From Gammaproteobacteria bacterium (lineage in GTDB: Bacteria; Pseudomonadota; Gammaproteobacteria; Steroidobacterales; Steroidobacteraceae): 64,000 nt of DNA. How positions within the stretch are numbered: position 1 is the stretch's first letter; every line of letters starts with the position of its first letter. Under the pieces are notes generated by a model. It ran no database searches and had not been told where the DNA came from. It saw only the letters and a program-made list of their open reading frames with translations. The stretch spans positions 33,894 through 97,893 of the forward strand of contig DAIDHD010000029.1 in the NCBI GenBank assembly GCA_027459765.1, written 5' to 3'. The position numbers and the translations under genes were made by a program. Positions 21,901 to 29,613 of the stretch are shown piece by piece.

Positions 21901-23834
21901 AGCGGCACTTCCGCGAACTCGGCGTGGACGTGCAGCGCCAGGACTTCTCCGTGGTCGGCGTCGGCGACATGGCCGGCGACGTGTTCGGCAACGGCATGCT
22001 GCAGTCCAGGCACATCCGGCTGCTGGCCGCCTTCAATCACCAGCACATCTTCATCGATCCGAATCCGGACGCCGCGCGCTCCTACCGCGAGCGCGAGCGG
22101 CTGTTCAAGCTGCCCCGCTCCAGCTGGGAGGACTACTCGGCGCAGGCCATCTCGGCCGGCGGCGGGGTATATTCACGCGCCGCCAAGAGCCTCGCCCTGT
22201 CGCGCGAAGCGCAGGCGCTGCTCGGCCTGCCGGCGCAATCGACACCGAACGAAGTCATTCGCGCCATCCTGCGCGCGCCCGCGGACCTTCTCTGGAACGG
22301 CGGCATAGGCACCTACGTCAAGGCCTCGCACGAATCGCACGCCGACGTCGGCGACCGCAGCAACGACGCACTGCGCGTCGACGCGCGCGAACTCAAGGTG
22401 AAGGTGGTCGGCGAAGGCGGCAACCTCGGCTTCTCCCAGCTCGGGCGCATCGAGTACGCGCGCCACGGCGGCCGCATCAACACCGACTTCATCGACAACT
22501 CGGCCGGGGTGAACTGTTCCGACGTGGAAGTGAACCTCAAGATCCTGCTGAACGGCGCGGTGCGGGCACGGGAGCTGACCCGCCCCGCACGCGACCGGCT
22601 GCTGGCACGTATGACGGACGAGGTGGCGGAGCTCGTGCTGCGCAACAACTACCTGCAGAGCCAGGCGATCAGCGCTCTCGAAACGCACTCGCGCGAGCGG
22701 ATCGGCGAATTCGCGTATGCGATCCGCACCCTGGAACGCTCCGGCGATCTCGACCGCGCCCTCGAGTACCTGCCGTCCGAGGAGGAGATTGCGGAGCGGC
22801 GCAAGGCCGGCGAGGGCCTCACCCGGCCCGAGCTCGCGGTCACGTTGAGCTACGGCAAGATCTGGCTCTACAAGGCCCTCATCCAGTCGGACGTGCCCGA
22901 GGATCCCTATCTGTCGGGCGAGCTGTCGCGCTACTTCCCCGCACCCGTCCAGGCGCGCTTCGAGGCGGGCATCAAGCGTCACCGGCTGCGGCGCGAGATC
23001 ATCGCCACCGCCATCACCAACAGCCTGATAAACCGCATGGGACCGGTGTTTCCGATCCGTGCGCAGGACGACACCGGCGCCGATCCGGCCGCCATCGCGC
23101 GCGCCTACACCGTGGCGCGCGAGGTGCTGCGGATCCGCGAGGTATGGGCCGGCATCGAGGCGCTGGACACGGCGGTCGACGCCCGGGTGCAGTACGACGC
23201 CATGTTCCGCGCCGGCGCGCTGCTGCGCCACGCGAGCTACTGGCTGCTCGAGAACCGCCGCGGCGGCCTCGACATCGAACGCGCCGTGGCGCGCTACGCG
23301 GCGCCGGTGGGCACGCTCATCGAAGGGCTGCACGCCATGGTCGCGGGCGCGGAACGCGCGCGCCTCGAGGAGCGCCACGCGCGGCTGGTCGAGCTGCGGG
23401 TCCCGGAGCGCCTCGCGAGCCGCGTCGCCGCGCTGGACACGCTCACCTGCGCCTTCGACCTCGCGGAGATCGCCGCCGCCGCCCGCGTGGACGTCGCGTT
23501 CGCCGCGCGCGCCTACTTCGACGTCGGCGAGCGCATCGATCTCGCCTGGATCCGCGAGCGCATCGAGTCGCTCGTCGCGGACGGCCATTGGCAGGCGGTC
23601 GCCCGCCACGCGCTGCTCGACAACCTCTATTCGCTGCAGCGGCGCATCGCCGGGAGCGTGCTCGCGCAGCGGGGCCGCTCCGCGGAGGTGCGCGTCGCCG
23701 CCTGGATGCAGGAACGCACCGCCGCCGTCGATGCGCTGAAGCGCATCATCGTCGACCTGCGGGTCGGCTCCCCGCCGGACTTCGCGACGCTTTCGGTCGC
23801 GCTCGCGGCCGTGCGCCGCCTGGCACAGCCGTGA
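18990..23834 (+). CDS. gdhB: NAD-specific glutamate dehydrogenase, 180-kDa class
   Basis: A 1614-residue enzyme that deaminates glutamate to 2-oxoglutarate with NAD, typical of Pseudomonas and Xanthomonas-type bacteria. The N-terminal half carries ACT-like regulatory regions (for example MVGDDMPFLVDSIGVAL at about 103-119). The catalytic core includes ARGGIRFSDRREDFRTEIL (about 819-837), PVGAKGGFVVK and the Rossmann segment VVGVGDMAGDVFGNGML. A GAGGGAGA ribosome site lies upstream, and an extended -10 (TGGCATAAT, ending 18907) is a likely promoter element. The thioesterase gene overlaps its stop by 4 bases. Confidence 0.94.
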   Translation: MRDASTARHQQLLGAIAAAARRAAPRAPRRRLPRGLDASRFLAAYFAGVDTADLAGRDPAELAAAALAHLEFARVRRGRPAVRVFNPTLREHGYASAHTVVEMVGDDMPFLVDSIGVALARHSLAVHFLAHPIFAVRRAADGTLAAVEPRGEAAAAQARRLESFQHFEVERIVDPQARAALAAQIEGALRDVRAACGDWERMRAAARSCADELAALDGRFDARDVSETRALLEWMENKHFTFLGYKEYRLRGRAGRETLEGVEETALGILRRGRSRADTGTRVLAADIRRQVRTPELALVTKSNRQSTVHRAGHLDYVGIKHFDATGRLLGERRFLGLWTSSAYNTNPRDIPLVRHKVTRVVDHFALAPDSHDGKALQHAVESLPRDELFQASVPELIRIATGVFGLQERARVRVLVRRDPFRRFQSCLIYVPREKYNSQVRQRIERVIRDAFGAVDMESQVQIAESNLARVYAVARTAPAGAGRIDEAALEREVAAAVRSWSDGFKAALLTRFDEAYASRLFDTYAQAFPAAYTEDFGGDAAAHDVTLLEALEREPQRLHLDLYRPEPRRVNAFFLKIFRRQDAIPISDLLPMLENLGLKVIAERPYEIEFGGGNRAWIQDLELEMRVPAALKFDALERELKQAFAAVWEGAVENDPFNQLVLAAGVPWRLVNVLRAYCRYLLQTGLPFSPGYLAQVLVNHPGLARLLAEAFEARFDPALAPAARRAAGKRLGTRIAAGLEEVTGSDEDRILRALWNAIEATLRVNAYQRTASGEHKDYFSFKLESRLLRELPLPKPLYEIFVFSTRMEGVHLRMGAVARGGIRFSDRREDFRTEILGLMKAQQVKNTLIVPVGAKGGFVVKRMPAAGREAQQAEVVECYRTLIRGLLDLTDNIVEERIVAPRDVVRHDGDDPYLVVAADKGTATFSDIANAISAEYGFWLGDAFASGGSAGYDHKKMAITARGGWECVKRHFRELGVDVQRQDFSVVGVGDMAGDVFGNGMLQSRHIRLLAAFNHQHIFIDPNPDAARSYRERERLFKLPRSSWEDYSAQAISAGGGVYSRAAKSLALSREAQALLGLPAQSTPNEVIRAILRAPADLLWNGGIGTYVKASHESHADVGDRSNDALRVDARELKVKVVGEGGNLGFSQLGRIEYARHGGRINTDFIDNSAGVNCSDVEVNLKILLNGAVRARELTRPARDRLLARMTDEVAELVLRNNYLQSQAISALETHSRERIGEFAYAIRTLERSGDLDRALEYLPSEEEIAERRKAGEGLTRPELAVTLSYGKIWLYKALIQSDVPEDPYLSGELSRYFPAPVQARFEAGIKRHRLRREIIATAITNSLINRMGPVFPIRAQDDTGADPAAIARAYTVAREVLRIREVWAGIEALDTAVDARVQYDAMFRAGALLRHASYWLLENRRGGLDIERAVARYAAPVGTLIEGLHAMVAGAERARLEERHARLVELRVPERLASRVAALDTLTCAFDLAEIAAAARVDVAFAARAYFDVGERIDLAWIRERIESLVADGHWQAVARHALLDNLYSLQRRIAGSVLAQRGRSAEVRVAAWMQERTAAVDALKRIIVDLRVGSPPDFATLSVALAAVRRLAQP

Positions 23835-24313
23835 GCGCGGCCGTGGACGTCGCCGTCGACATGAACGCCGCGGCACTGCAGCGCCTGTTCGACGACCTGT
23901 TCCCGATCGCACGCCACATGGGCGTGCGGGTGGAGACGGCCGAGGCCGCACGCGTCGTGCTGCTCGCCCCGCTCGCGCCGAACGCCAATCACGCCGGCAC
24001 CGCCTTCGGCGGCTCGCTGTTCTCGGTGGCGGCGCTCGCCAGCTGGGGCTGGCTCACGGGCCTGCTGACCCGTGACGGCATCGACGCCGAGGCGGTGGTG
24101 CAGGAGTCGCGCATGCGCTACCTCGCCCCGGTGCGCGGCGAGCTGCGCGCGACGCTGGACGCGCCGGCAGCGCCGGAGATAGCGCGCTTCCGGCGCATGC
24201 TCGAACGGGCCGGCCGCGGCCGCATCGATCTTGCGGTGAGGCTCGACGGCGGGGTCACGCCGGCGGCTCAGTTCGAGGGAACCTTCGTGGCCACGATTCG
24301 CCGAAATTCATGA
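23831..24313 (+). CDS. Hotdog-fold thioesterase, YiiD C-terminal domain family
   Basis: A 160-residue protein. The region APNANHAGTAFGGSLFSVAA (about 50-69) and the two following helices match the YiiD_C putative thioesterase domain, a hotdog fold related to acyl-CoA thioesterases. The substrate is unknown. The GTG at 23831 forms a GTGA overlap with the gdhB stop; ATG at 23861 is the alternative. It in turn overlaps gpmA by 4 bases (ATGA), so gdhB-thioesterase-gpmA are probably translated from one mRNA. Confidence 0.75.
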   Translation: MSAAVDVAVDMNAAALQRLFDDLFPIARHMGVRVETAEAARVVLLAPLAPNANHAGTAFGGSLFSVAALASWGWLTGLLTRDGIDAEAVVQESRMRYLAPVRGELRATLDAPAAPEIARFRRMLERAGRGRIDLAVRLDGGVTPAAQFEGTFVATIRRNS

Positions 24314-25074
24314 GGAACGCACGCGTGTCCGGAAAACTGATTCTCGTTCGCCACGGCCAGAGCCAGTGGAATCGCGACAACCTGTTCACCGGCTGGTACG
24401 ACGTCGATCTGACCGACCAGGGCCGTGCCGAGGCCACCCAGGCCGGGCGGCTGCTGCTCGCCGAAGGCCTCGTTCCGGACGTCGCCTACGCCTCGGTGCT
24501 CAAGCGCGCGATACGCACCCTGTGGCTGATGCTCGACGCGCTCGACCGCATGTGGACGCCGGTCGAGATGACGTGGCGCCTGAACGAGCGCCACTACGGC
24601 GCGTTGCAGGGGCTCGACAAGACCCAGACCGTGGAGCGGCACGGCGCGGATCAGGTGAAGGTCTGGCGCCGCAGCTACGACGTGGCGCCGCCGGCGCTCG
24701 CCGCCGACGATCCCCGCCACCCGCGCTTCGATCCCCGCTACGCCGGCGTCGATCCCGCGCTGCTCCCGGCAACCGAGTCGCTCAAGGACACGCTCGCGCG
24801 CGTGACCATCGTGTGGGAAACCCAGGTCGCGCCGCAACTCGCCGCCGGCCGCAACGTGCTGATCGCCGCGCACGGCAATTCGCTGCGCGCGCTGGTGAAG
24901 ATGCTCGACGGGATGTCGGAGCGCGAGGTGGTGGACTTCAACATCCCCACCGCGACGCCGATCGTCTACGAACTGGACGCCGACCAGCGAGCCCTCGGAC
25001 GACGCTTCCTCGGCGATGCGGCCGCGGTGGCGGCCGCGCAGGAGGCGGTGCGGCGCCAGGCCGAGCGCCGCTGA
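24310..25074 (+). CDS. gpmA: 2,3-bisphosphoglycerate-dependent phosphoglycerate mutase
   Basis: A 254-residue glycolytic enzyme interconverting 3- and 2-phosphoglycerate. The phospho-accepting histidine is H15 in ILVRHGQSQWN. Other signatures are NLFTGWYDVDLTDQG, LNERHYGALQG and the second catalytic histidine in IAAHGNSLRAL. Length (about 250) and the C-terminal extension match the dPGM class. Initiation at ATG 24310 overlaps the thioesterase stop; an internal GTG seven codons later (VSGKLILVRHG) is possible. Confidence 0.94.
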   Translation: MRNARVSGKLILVRHGQSQWNRDNLFTGWYDVDLTDQGRAEATQAGRLLLAEGLVPDVAYASVLKRAIRTLWLMLDALDRMWTPVEMTWRLNERHYGALQGLDKTQTVERHGADQVKVWRRSYDVAPPALAADDPRHPRFDPRYAGVDPALLPATESLKDTLARVTIVWETQVAPQLAAGRNVLIAAHGNSLRALVKMLDGMSEREVVDFNIPTATPIVYELDADQRALGRRFLGDAAAVAAAQEAVRRQAERR

Positions 25075-25105
25075 CGCGGCCGCCCGGCTCGCCGCGCGGC
25101 GGTCC

Positions 25106-25423
25106 TCAGGAATCCGGCGCGATTTCGACGCGAATGCCGTCGAGCGCGGGGGTGAAGTCGATCTGACAGGACAGGCGCGAGGTTCCGGGGCGATAGTCCG
25201 CCAGTTCCTTGAGCAGTTCCGCCTCGTCGCTCTGCGGCTTCGGCAGTCGCGCACTCCATTCCGGATCCACGTAGACGTGGCAGGTGGCGCAGGAGCAGAG
25301 CCCGCCGCAGATCGCCGCGACGCCGTAGTCGAGCTCGCGCAGGACCTCCATCAACTTGAGGCCCGTCTTGCCCTCTACCTCATGCTGCTTGCCGTCACGG
25401 TCGACCACGATCATCCGCGCCAT
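25106..25423 (-). CDS. [2Fe-2S] ferredoxin, adrenodoxin/plant type
   Basis: A 105-residue electron carrier. The cluster motif is C-x5-C-x2-C in AICGGLCSCATCHVY (about 38-52), with the fourth ligand in RLSCQIDF (about 84-91). Short length and the LMEVLREL segment fit the adrenodoxin/ThcC-like group that serves cytochromes P450 or Rieske oxygenases. No such partner is adjacent. It is 68 bases downstream of the thiamine kinase-like gene on the same strand and may be a separate unit; the gap shows nothing notable. Confidence 0.88.
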   Translation of the reverse strand: MARMIVVDRDGKQHEVEGKTGLKLMEVLRELDYGVAAICGGLCSCATCHVYVDPEWSARLPKPQSDEAELLKELADYRPGTSRLSCQIDFTPALDGIRVEIAPDS

Positions 25424-25491
25424 TCCTGCTCTCCGTCGATTGTTGGGGCGGGTCCGCCGCCCCGGGGCGCGCTAGTTTGCCCGAACTCCCC

Positions 25492-26403
25492 TCAAGCCAC
25501 CACCGGCGCGCCGCTCGCGAGCCGCGCCGCCCGCAGCCGCGCTTGCGCGGCAAGGTCGGCCGCCGCGGGCCCCGCGCCGCCGGCGAGCACCAGCGCACTC
25601 CACAGCAGACTGACGTAGTCGAACAGCCAGGCCGCCGTGTCGAGCGCATCCCGCTCGTCCGCCCTCGGCTCGCGCCCGAGGTACGCCGCCAACAGCGTGC
25701 GCGCCTGCCAGGGATCGAGATCCACGTTGGTGATCCAGCCGGCGAGGTCCCAGAACGGGTGCGACACGTGCGCGTATTCCCAGTCGATGACCCAGAGTCG
25801 CCGCGCCTCGGTGAGCAGGTTGCCGACGTGCAGGTCGCCGTGGCACAGCGCGTCCCGCCGCGGCGTGAGGCGCGCCCAGGCCGCAAGCCGCGCTTGCACG
25901 TCGGCCTCCGCAATGTCCGGGCCGAGCGGCGCACGCGCCGCCGCGCGCGCCAACGCGCGCCGATAGCGCTGCACCCACTGTGCCGGCGTCACCACCCGGG
26001 CCGGCCGCGGCACCGGCAGATCGTGAATGCGCCGCGCCAGATCGGCCACCGCCGCGAGACCGTCCGCGCTGCGCGCCCGCTCGGCAGTCCAGGCAGCACC
26101 CTCGATCCACGCGAGCGCGAGCACGCCGCCCGCCTCGTCGGCGTACACCAGCGGCGGCGCCAGGCCTGCGCGGGCGGCCGCCTCGAGCGTGCGCCGCTCC
26201 CAGGCGCGCTGCACCCGCGAGCGCGGCGCGGCCGCGCGCGGAACGCGCAGCGCGAACTCGCGACCGTCACGCCAGCAGCGGTAGGTGTCGTGACAGGGAC
26301 CGGTGGCGCACTGCGCACGGCGCACGCCACCCATCCCCGGCAGCACGCGACGCGCGAGTTCGTCGATCTCGACGCCACGCGCCGCCGTGGCCTCACGCCG
26401 CAC
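25492..26403 (-). CDS. Aminoglycoside/choline-kinase-fold phosphotransferase, probable thiamine kinase
   Basis: A 303-residue kinase-like protein. The catalytic loop is HGDLHVGN at 188-195 and the metal-binding DWEY at 207-210. The fold is shared by choline kinase, aminoglycoside phosphotransferase and ThiK. It is the last gene of the TPP-riboswitch operon and starts at GTG 26403, overlapping the transporter gene by 11 bases. This context supports phosphorylation of imported thiamine; sequence alone would not separate it from choline kinase. Confidence 0.78.
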   Translation of the reverse strand: MRREATAARGVEIDELARRVLPGMGGVRRAQCATGPCHDTYRCWRDGREFALRVPRAAAPRSRVQRAWERRTLEAAARAGLAPPLVYADEAGGVLALAWIEGAAWTAERARSADGLAAVADLARRIHDLPVPRPARVVTPAQWVQRYRRALARAAARAPLGPDIAEADVQARLAAWARLTPRRDALCHGDLHVGNLLTEARRLWVIDWEYAHVSHPFWDLAGWITNVDLDPWQARTLLAAYLGREPRADERDALDTAAWLFDYVSLLWSALVLAGGAGPAAADLAAQARLRAARLASGAPVVA

Positions 26404-27007
26404 GGGCAGGCTCGGCCATGCTCGCGCGCCAGGCGCGCATGCCGGCGACGATCATCACCAGGTAGGCGGCGTACAGCAGCATGGTCACGTACAGGTGGCG
26501 CGTGAAATAGAGCACCAGACTCACCGCATCGATCACGAACCACCAGTGCCAGTTTTCGTAGACCTTGCGCGCGACCAGGAAGGTGGCGTACGCGCTCGCC
26601 CAGGTCACCATGGAATCCGCGAATGGCGACGCCGCCTGCGTGTAGCGCCGCAGCACGGCCGCGGTCGCGGCGGACAGCACGATCACCGCGGCCACGCCGA
26701 GTGCGTGCCGCGGCCAGCGCCAGCGGCACACCACGAGCGGACCGCCGTGCGCACCGCGCCGCCACTGCCAGTAGCCGTAGGCGGCCATGAAGGCGAAGAA
26801 CGCGTTGAGCATCGACTCCATGTAGAGGTGGGCGCCGAACAGGACCCAAACGTACAGACAGGAGCTCGTGAACGCGGCCGCCCAGCAGGCACTGCGCTCG
26901 CGGATCGCGAGCGCGAGATAGGCGACCGCCAGCGCGGCGCCGGCGAGCTCCACGGCGCTGGTCGACGCCCAGGCTTCGACCAGCGCGGCCAGCGCCGCGC
27001 CGATCAC
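26393..27007 (-). CDS. pnuT: PnuC-family transporter, probably thiamine-specific (PnuT)
   Basis: A 204-residue membrane protein with about seven hydrophobic segments. The motif WHWWFVIDAVSLVLYF (about 146-161) is the conserved vitamin-binding helix of PnuC carriers, and YGYWQWRRG (about 79-87) is also typical. PnuC proteins move nicotinamide riboside, riboflavin or thiamine by facilitated diffusion driven by intracellular phosphorylation. The TPP riboswitch and the kinase downstream point to thiamine. The GTG start at 27007 overlaps the preceding stop (GTGA). Confidence 0.83.
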   Translation of the reverse strand: MIGAALAALVEAWASTSAVELAGAALAVAYLALAIRERSACWAAAFTSSCLYVWVLFGAHLYMESMLNAFFAFMAAYGYWQWRRGAHGGPLVVCRWRWPRHALGVAAVIVLSAATAAVLRRYTQAASPFADSMVTWASAYATFLVARKVYENWHWWFVIDAVSLVLYFTRHLYVTMLLYAAYLVMIVAGMRAWRASMAEPARAA

Positions 27008-27252
27008 GGCGCCGCGAGGCCCGGCAGCACCTTGAGCACGAACACGAGCTGCGGCCCGTCCTCGGCGCTGCGGCGCATTTCCTCCGCGAGCACGTCCATG
27101 ACCCGCTCGAGCGGACCCCAGACCTGGGTGCTGAGCTGATTGGTGCTGACCGTCAGGTCCGCGTACGTGTTCAGCCGATCGATGAAGGCCTGGATCCGCG
27201 GCCGGTACCCTTCCGCCAGCGGGTACATGCTGATCTCGACGGCACTACGCAT
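27004..27252 (-). CDS. Thiamine-binding protein, YkoF/MTH1187-like
   Basis: An 82-residue soluble protein of ferredoxin-like fold. The opening AVEISMYPLAEGYRPRIQAF and the following strand NQLSTQVWG match the small thiamine-binding YkoF/MTH1187 group. The start is ATG at 27250-27252, just after the riboswitch, with AGGTGG about 13 bases upstream as a possible ribosome site. It is the first gene of the riboswitch-controlled unit and probably holds thiamine or HMP in the cytoplasm; its exact role is unknown. Confidence 0.72.
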   Translation of the reverse strand: MRSAVEISMYPLAEGYRPRIQAFIDRLNTYADLTVSTNQLSTQVWGPLERVMDVLAEEMRRSAEDGPQLVFVLKVLPGLAAP

Positions 27253-27259
27253 GATTGAA

Positions 27260-27360
27260 CATCCACCTGCTCCCTTCGCCGGCATTATCCGGATCAGGTT
27301 CGACGGGTTCGTCAGCCGCTCGCGCCGCCGACGTCTCAGATCCCTTCAGGACCACCCCAA
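27260..27360 (-). promoter_or_regulatory. TPP (THI-box) riboswitch
   Basis: Read on the minus strand, the leader holds GGGGTGGTCC, then ATCTGAGA, GAACCCG, GAACCTGATCCGGATAAT and GCCGGCGAAGGGA, in the order and spacing of the thiamine pyrophosphate aptamer. It ends about 10 bases before the first ATG. No U-tract terminator is visible downstream, so control is probably at translation by hiding the ribosome site. It governs the three thiamine-salvage genes at 25492-27252. Confidence 0.93.
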
Positions 27361-27435
27361 GGCGGCGCAGAGTGTAGCCTGCGGCGCAAACGCGTGCAAA
27401 ACTGCAGTGCAGGTCCCGACGAGGCCGTCTCCACC

Positions 27436-28332
27436 GTGCGCATCTTCCAAGTCGACGCGTTCACTTCCACCCGCTTCACCGGCAACCCGGCGAGCGTCGT
27501 ACTCGACGCCGACGGCTGCGACGAGTCGCGCATGCGCGCGATCGCGCGCGAGTTCTCGCAGGGCGAGGTGGCGTACGTGCTGTCGCCGTCCGCCGCCGAC
27601 CACGACGTGCGCCTGCGCTTCTTCAACACCCGCAAGGAGGCGCCCTTCGTCGGCCACGCGACCATCGCCGCGCACGCCGTGCTGCTCGCGCTCGGCCGGC
27701 GCCGGACCGGCGCCCTGCGCCAACTCTCCGGCACGGGCGTGCTCGAAGTCACGGCGGAGGAAGCGGCGGGCGATGCCGCCGGCGCGACCTTCGCATTCCG
27801 CCAGTCACTGCCCGAACTGCTGGACCCGCTGCCCCTGAAGTCGACCTTGCGCGTGGCCGAGGCGCTGCGCCTGCCGGCGGTCAGCCTGCACGAGACGCTG
27901 CCGGCGCGGATCGCGCGCAAGGGCAGCACGCGGCTCCTGGTGCCGGTCGCCGATCCGCGCGCGCTCGCCGCGCTCGAACCCAATCACGACGGGCTGGTGG
28001 AACTGGGCGCGGAACTGGGTGCGGAGGGCTTTTTCGTGTTCGCGCTGCATCGTGACGAGACGGAATTCCGCACCGAGTCGCGCATGTTCTGCCCCGCCAT
28101 CGGAATCCCCGAGGATCCGGTCAGCGGCAATGCCCACGCCATGCTCGCCACGTATCTGTGGGAACTCGGCCAGTTCGGCCGCCACCCGCTGCGCTTCCGC
28201 GGCGAGCAAGGCCGATTCGTCGGACGGCCCGGCGAAGTGGACGTGCGACTGGAAACCGCCGACGGCGTCCTGCGGGCGGTGCACATCGGCGGCCGGGCGG
28301 TGATCGTCAGCGAGGGGACGTTGGCGCCGTGA
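27436..28332 (+). CDS. PhzF-family isomerase/epimerase
   Basis: A 298-residue diaminopimelate-epimerase-fold protein. The catalytic Glu lies in FSQGEVAYVL (about 40-49). KEAPFVGHATIAAHAVL and GIPEDPVSGNAHAML are the two conserved substrate-site blocks. Members isomerise dihydro-hydroxyanthranilate in phenazine synthesis, but most, like this one, have no phenazine neighbours and unknown substrates. The GTG at 27436 (VRIFQVDAF) gives the family N-terminus; the frame is open 14 codons further upstream. Its end overlaps the convergent lipoprotein gene by 26 bases. Confidence 0.85.
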   Translation: MRIFQVDAFTSTRFTGNPASVVLDADGCDESRMRAIAREFSQGEVAYVLSPSAADHDVRLRFFNTRKEAPFVGHATIAAHAVLLALGRRRTGALRQLSGTGVLEVTAEEAAGDAAGATFAFRQSLPELLDPLPLKSTLRVAEALRLPAVSLHETLPARIARKGSTRLLVPVADPRALAALEPNHDGLVELGAELGAEGFFVFALHRDETEFRTESRMFCPAIGIPEDPVSGNAHAMLATYLWELGQFGRHPLRFRGEQGRFVGRPGEVDVRLETADGVLRAVHIGGRAVIVSEGTLAP

Positions 28333-28849
28333 GTGACGCCGGCGCCGCGGGTGACGCCGGCGCCGCGGGTGATGCCGGCGCCGCGGGTGATTCCGGCGCC
28401 GCAAGCTCGGCCCGCGCATCCCGGGCCGCGGTGACGGCATCACGCAGATTGCCGGCCGCAAACGCGGCCTGAGCCTTCGACCAGGAACGCAGTGCGCGGT
28501 TGAGTCGCGCGCGATCGGCGCCGGCCGTCGTACCAGCGCCGGCCGTCGTACCAGTGCCGGCGGTCGTACCAGCGGCCGCGGTCGTACCAGCAGCCGCGCC
28601 GCCAAGGACCGCGGGACCCGCCTCCAGCGCCTGCACCTGGCGGGGAAACTCGGCCGCAAGGGCGCGCCACTCGTCCTCGAGCGCGGCGTGCTGCGCCATG
28701 CGCTCGGCGGCAGGCTCCGCGCTGCCAGCGTGCGTCGCCTGCGTCACGGCATCGTCGTTGCGCGAGCAGCCGGCCAGGGCCGCGACGAGGCAGAGCGCGA
28801 CCGCGGGCGCGGCGGCGCTGCCACTGGCCCGGCGCGGGATTTGGCTCAC
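28307..28849 (-). CDS. Predicted lipoprotein with two hexapeptide repeat tracts
   Basis: A 180-residue protein of unknown function. A lipoprotein signal ends in LVAALAGC (lipobox Cys at about 28). The mature chain has a helical segment, a tract of AGTTAG-type hexapeptides (about 90-113), a second helical segment, and a C-terminal tract of SPAAPA hexapeptides. Both tracts come from 18-bp DNA repeats. The GTG start at 28849 forms a GTGA overlap with the upstream TPR gene, so they are co-expressed. The last 26 bases overlap the end of the convergent PhzF gene. Confidence 0.65.
   Translation of the reverse strand: MSQIPRRASGSAAAPAVALCLVAALAGCSRNDDAVTQATHAGSAEPAAERMAQHAALEDEWRALAAEFPRQVQALEAGPAVLGGAAAGTTAAAGTTAGTGTTAGAGTTAGADRARLNRALRSWSKAQAAFAAGNLRDAVTAARDARAELAAPESPAAPASPAAPASPAAPASLTAPTSPR
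28333..28404. repeat. Four tandem 18-bp repeats
   Basis: Four consecutive copies (28333-28350, 28351-28368, 28369-28386, 28387-28404). The first two are identical and the later ones differ by 1-4 bases. In the minus-strand lipoprotein they encode the SPAAPA hexapeptide tract near the C-terminus. Confidence 0.9.
28520..28591. repeat. Four tandem 18-bp repeats (second tract)
   Basis: Copies at 28520-28537, 28538-28555, 28556-28573 and 28574-28591 share the core GTCGTACCAG. They encode the AGTTAG hexapeptides in the same lipoprotein. The unit sequence differs from the first tract but has the same length. Confidence 0.9.
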
Positions 28850-29589
28850 TGAATCTCGCGGCGCGCGAGGTCGAGCCACTCCGCCTGCGCCCGGCGGTGG
28901 TGTGCGGCACCGAAGCGGGCCGCGTCGAGCACGTCGGTGAGGATCTGGCGCGCGGCCTCGAGGTTGCCGCGGCGCTTGAGCAACAGCGCCTGCCGAACCC
29001 GCGCCTCGGCGCCGGGGTAATCGCGCGCAGCCGCCGCGTATTCGCGCTCGGCCTCGTCGAGCGCACCGAGTCCCTCGAGGGTACGCGCGTACAGCAGCCG
29101 CGCCTCCGGGGCGGTCACCCCGGGATTGTGCTCGCGCAGGTCCTCGAATGCGCGCCGCGCCGCCGCCAGATCGCCGAGTTCGAAGCGTGCCCGCGCCAGC
29201 CGCTCGAGCAGCGCCGGGTCGTGCAGGAACACGCCGTTGAGCCCGGCCGCGCAGGTCTCGGCCGCCGCCGCGAATTCACCCCGGGCGAGCAGCGCGTCGG
29301 CGAGCCGCAGCCGCGCGTCGACGTTGCCGGACATTGCGACCTCCTCGCGCGCACGGCGCAGGTCGCGGTCAGGATCGATCAGGCGGCCGACGCCGACCCG
29401 CGTGCGCCGCGCCACCGGCCCGCGGACGAGTTCGGGCAGCAGTTCGACCAGCACGTAGGCGATCGAACCGGCAAGCGGCAGGAAGCCGATGGCCAGCACC
29501 CACAGCCAGCTGCGGCCGGTGCGGATCACGTGCACGATCAGGCCGACCTGGATCGCGAGCGACAGGATGGAGGCGAGGATCAGCGGCAC
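28846..29589 (-). CDS. Membrane-anchored TPR protein with PLDc_N-like N-terminus
   Basis: A 247-residue protein. Two membrane helices (about 4-21 and 27-50, with SWLWVLAIGFLPLAGSIAYV) resemble the PLDc_N membrane module. The rest is helical TPR repeats (about 90-245) with periodic Ala/Leu/Tyr patterns, such as YARTLEGLGALDEAEREYAA. It should expose the TPR domain to the cytoplasm as a protein-interaction scaffold. It overlaps the repeat lipoprotein gene by 4 bases. No enzymatic motif is visible. Confidence 0.75.
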   Translation of the reverse strand: MPLILASILSLAIQVGLIVHVIRTGRSWLWVLAIGFLPLAGSIAYVLVELLPELVRGPVARRTRVGVGRLIDPDRDLRRAREEVAMSGNVDARLRLADALLARGEFAAAAETCAAGLNGVFLHDPALLERLARARFELGDLAAARRAFEDLREHNPGVTAPEARLLYARTLEGLGALDEAEREYAAAARDYPGAEARVRQALLLKRRGNLEAARQILTDVLDAARFGAAHHRRAQAEWLDLARREIQ

Positions 29590-29613
29590 GCGCCACCCTC
29601 CCGGCGAGGTGCT

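Noticed and set aside
18891..22046. A 1051-codon frame antisense to glutamate dehydrogenase
   Set aside because: High GC keeps the antisense frame open. Composition is Glu/His/Arg-biased with no domain, while the plus strand has an unambiguous 1614-aa enzyme.
26393..27007. Annotation as a nicotinamide riboside transporter PnuC
   Set aside because: The family fits, but the TPP riboswitch and the kinase downstream favour thiamine; no NAD-related gene is adjacent.
28333..28591. A CRISPR-like array
   Set aside because: Units are 18 bp, directly adjacent with no spacers, in frame within a coding sequence, and no cas genes are present.
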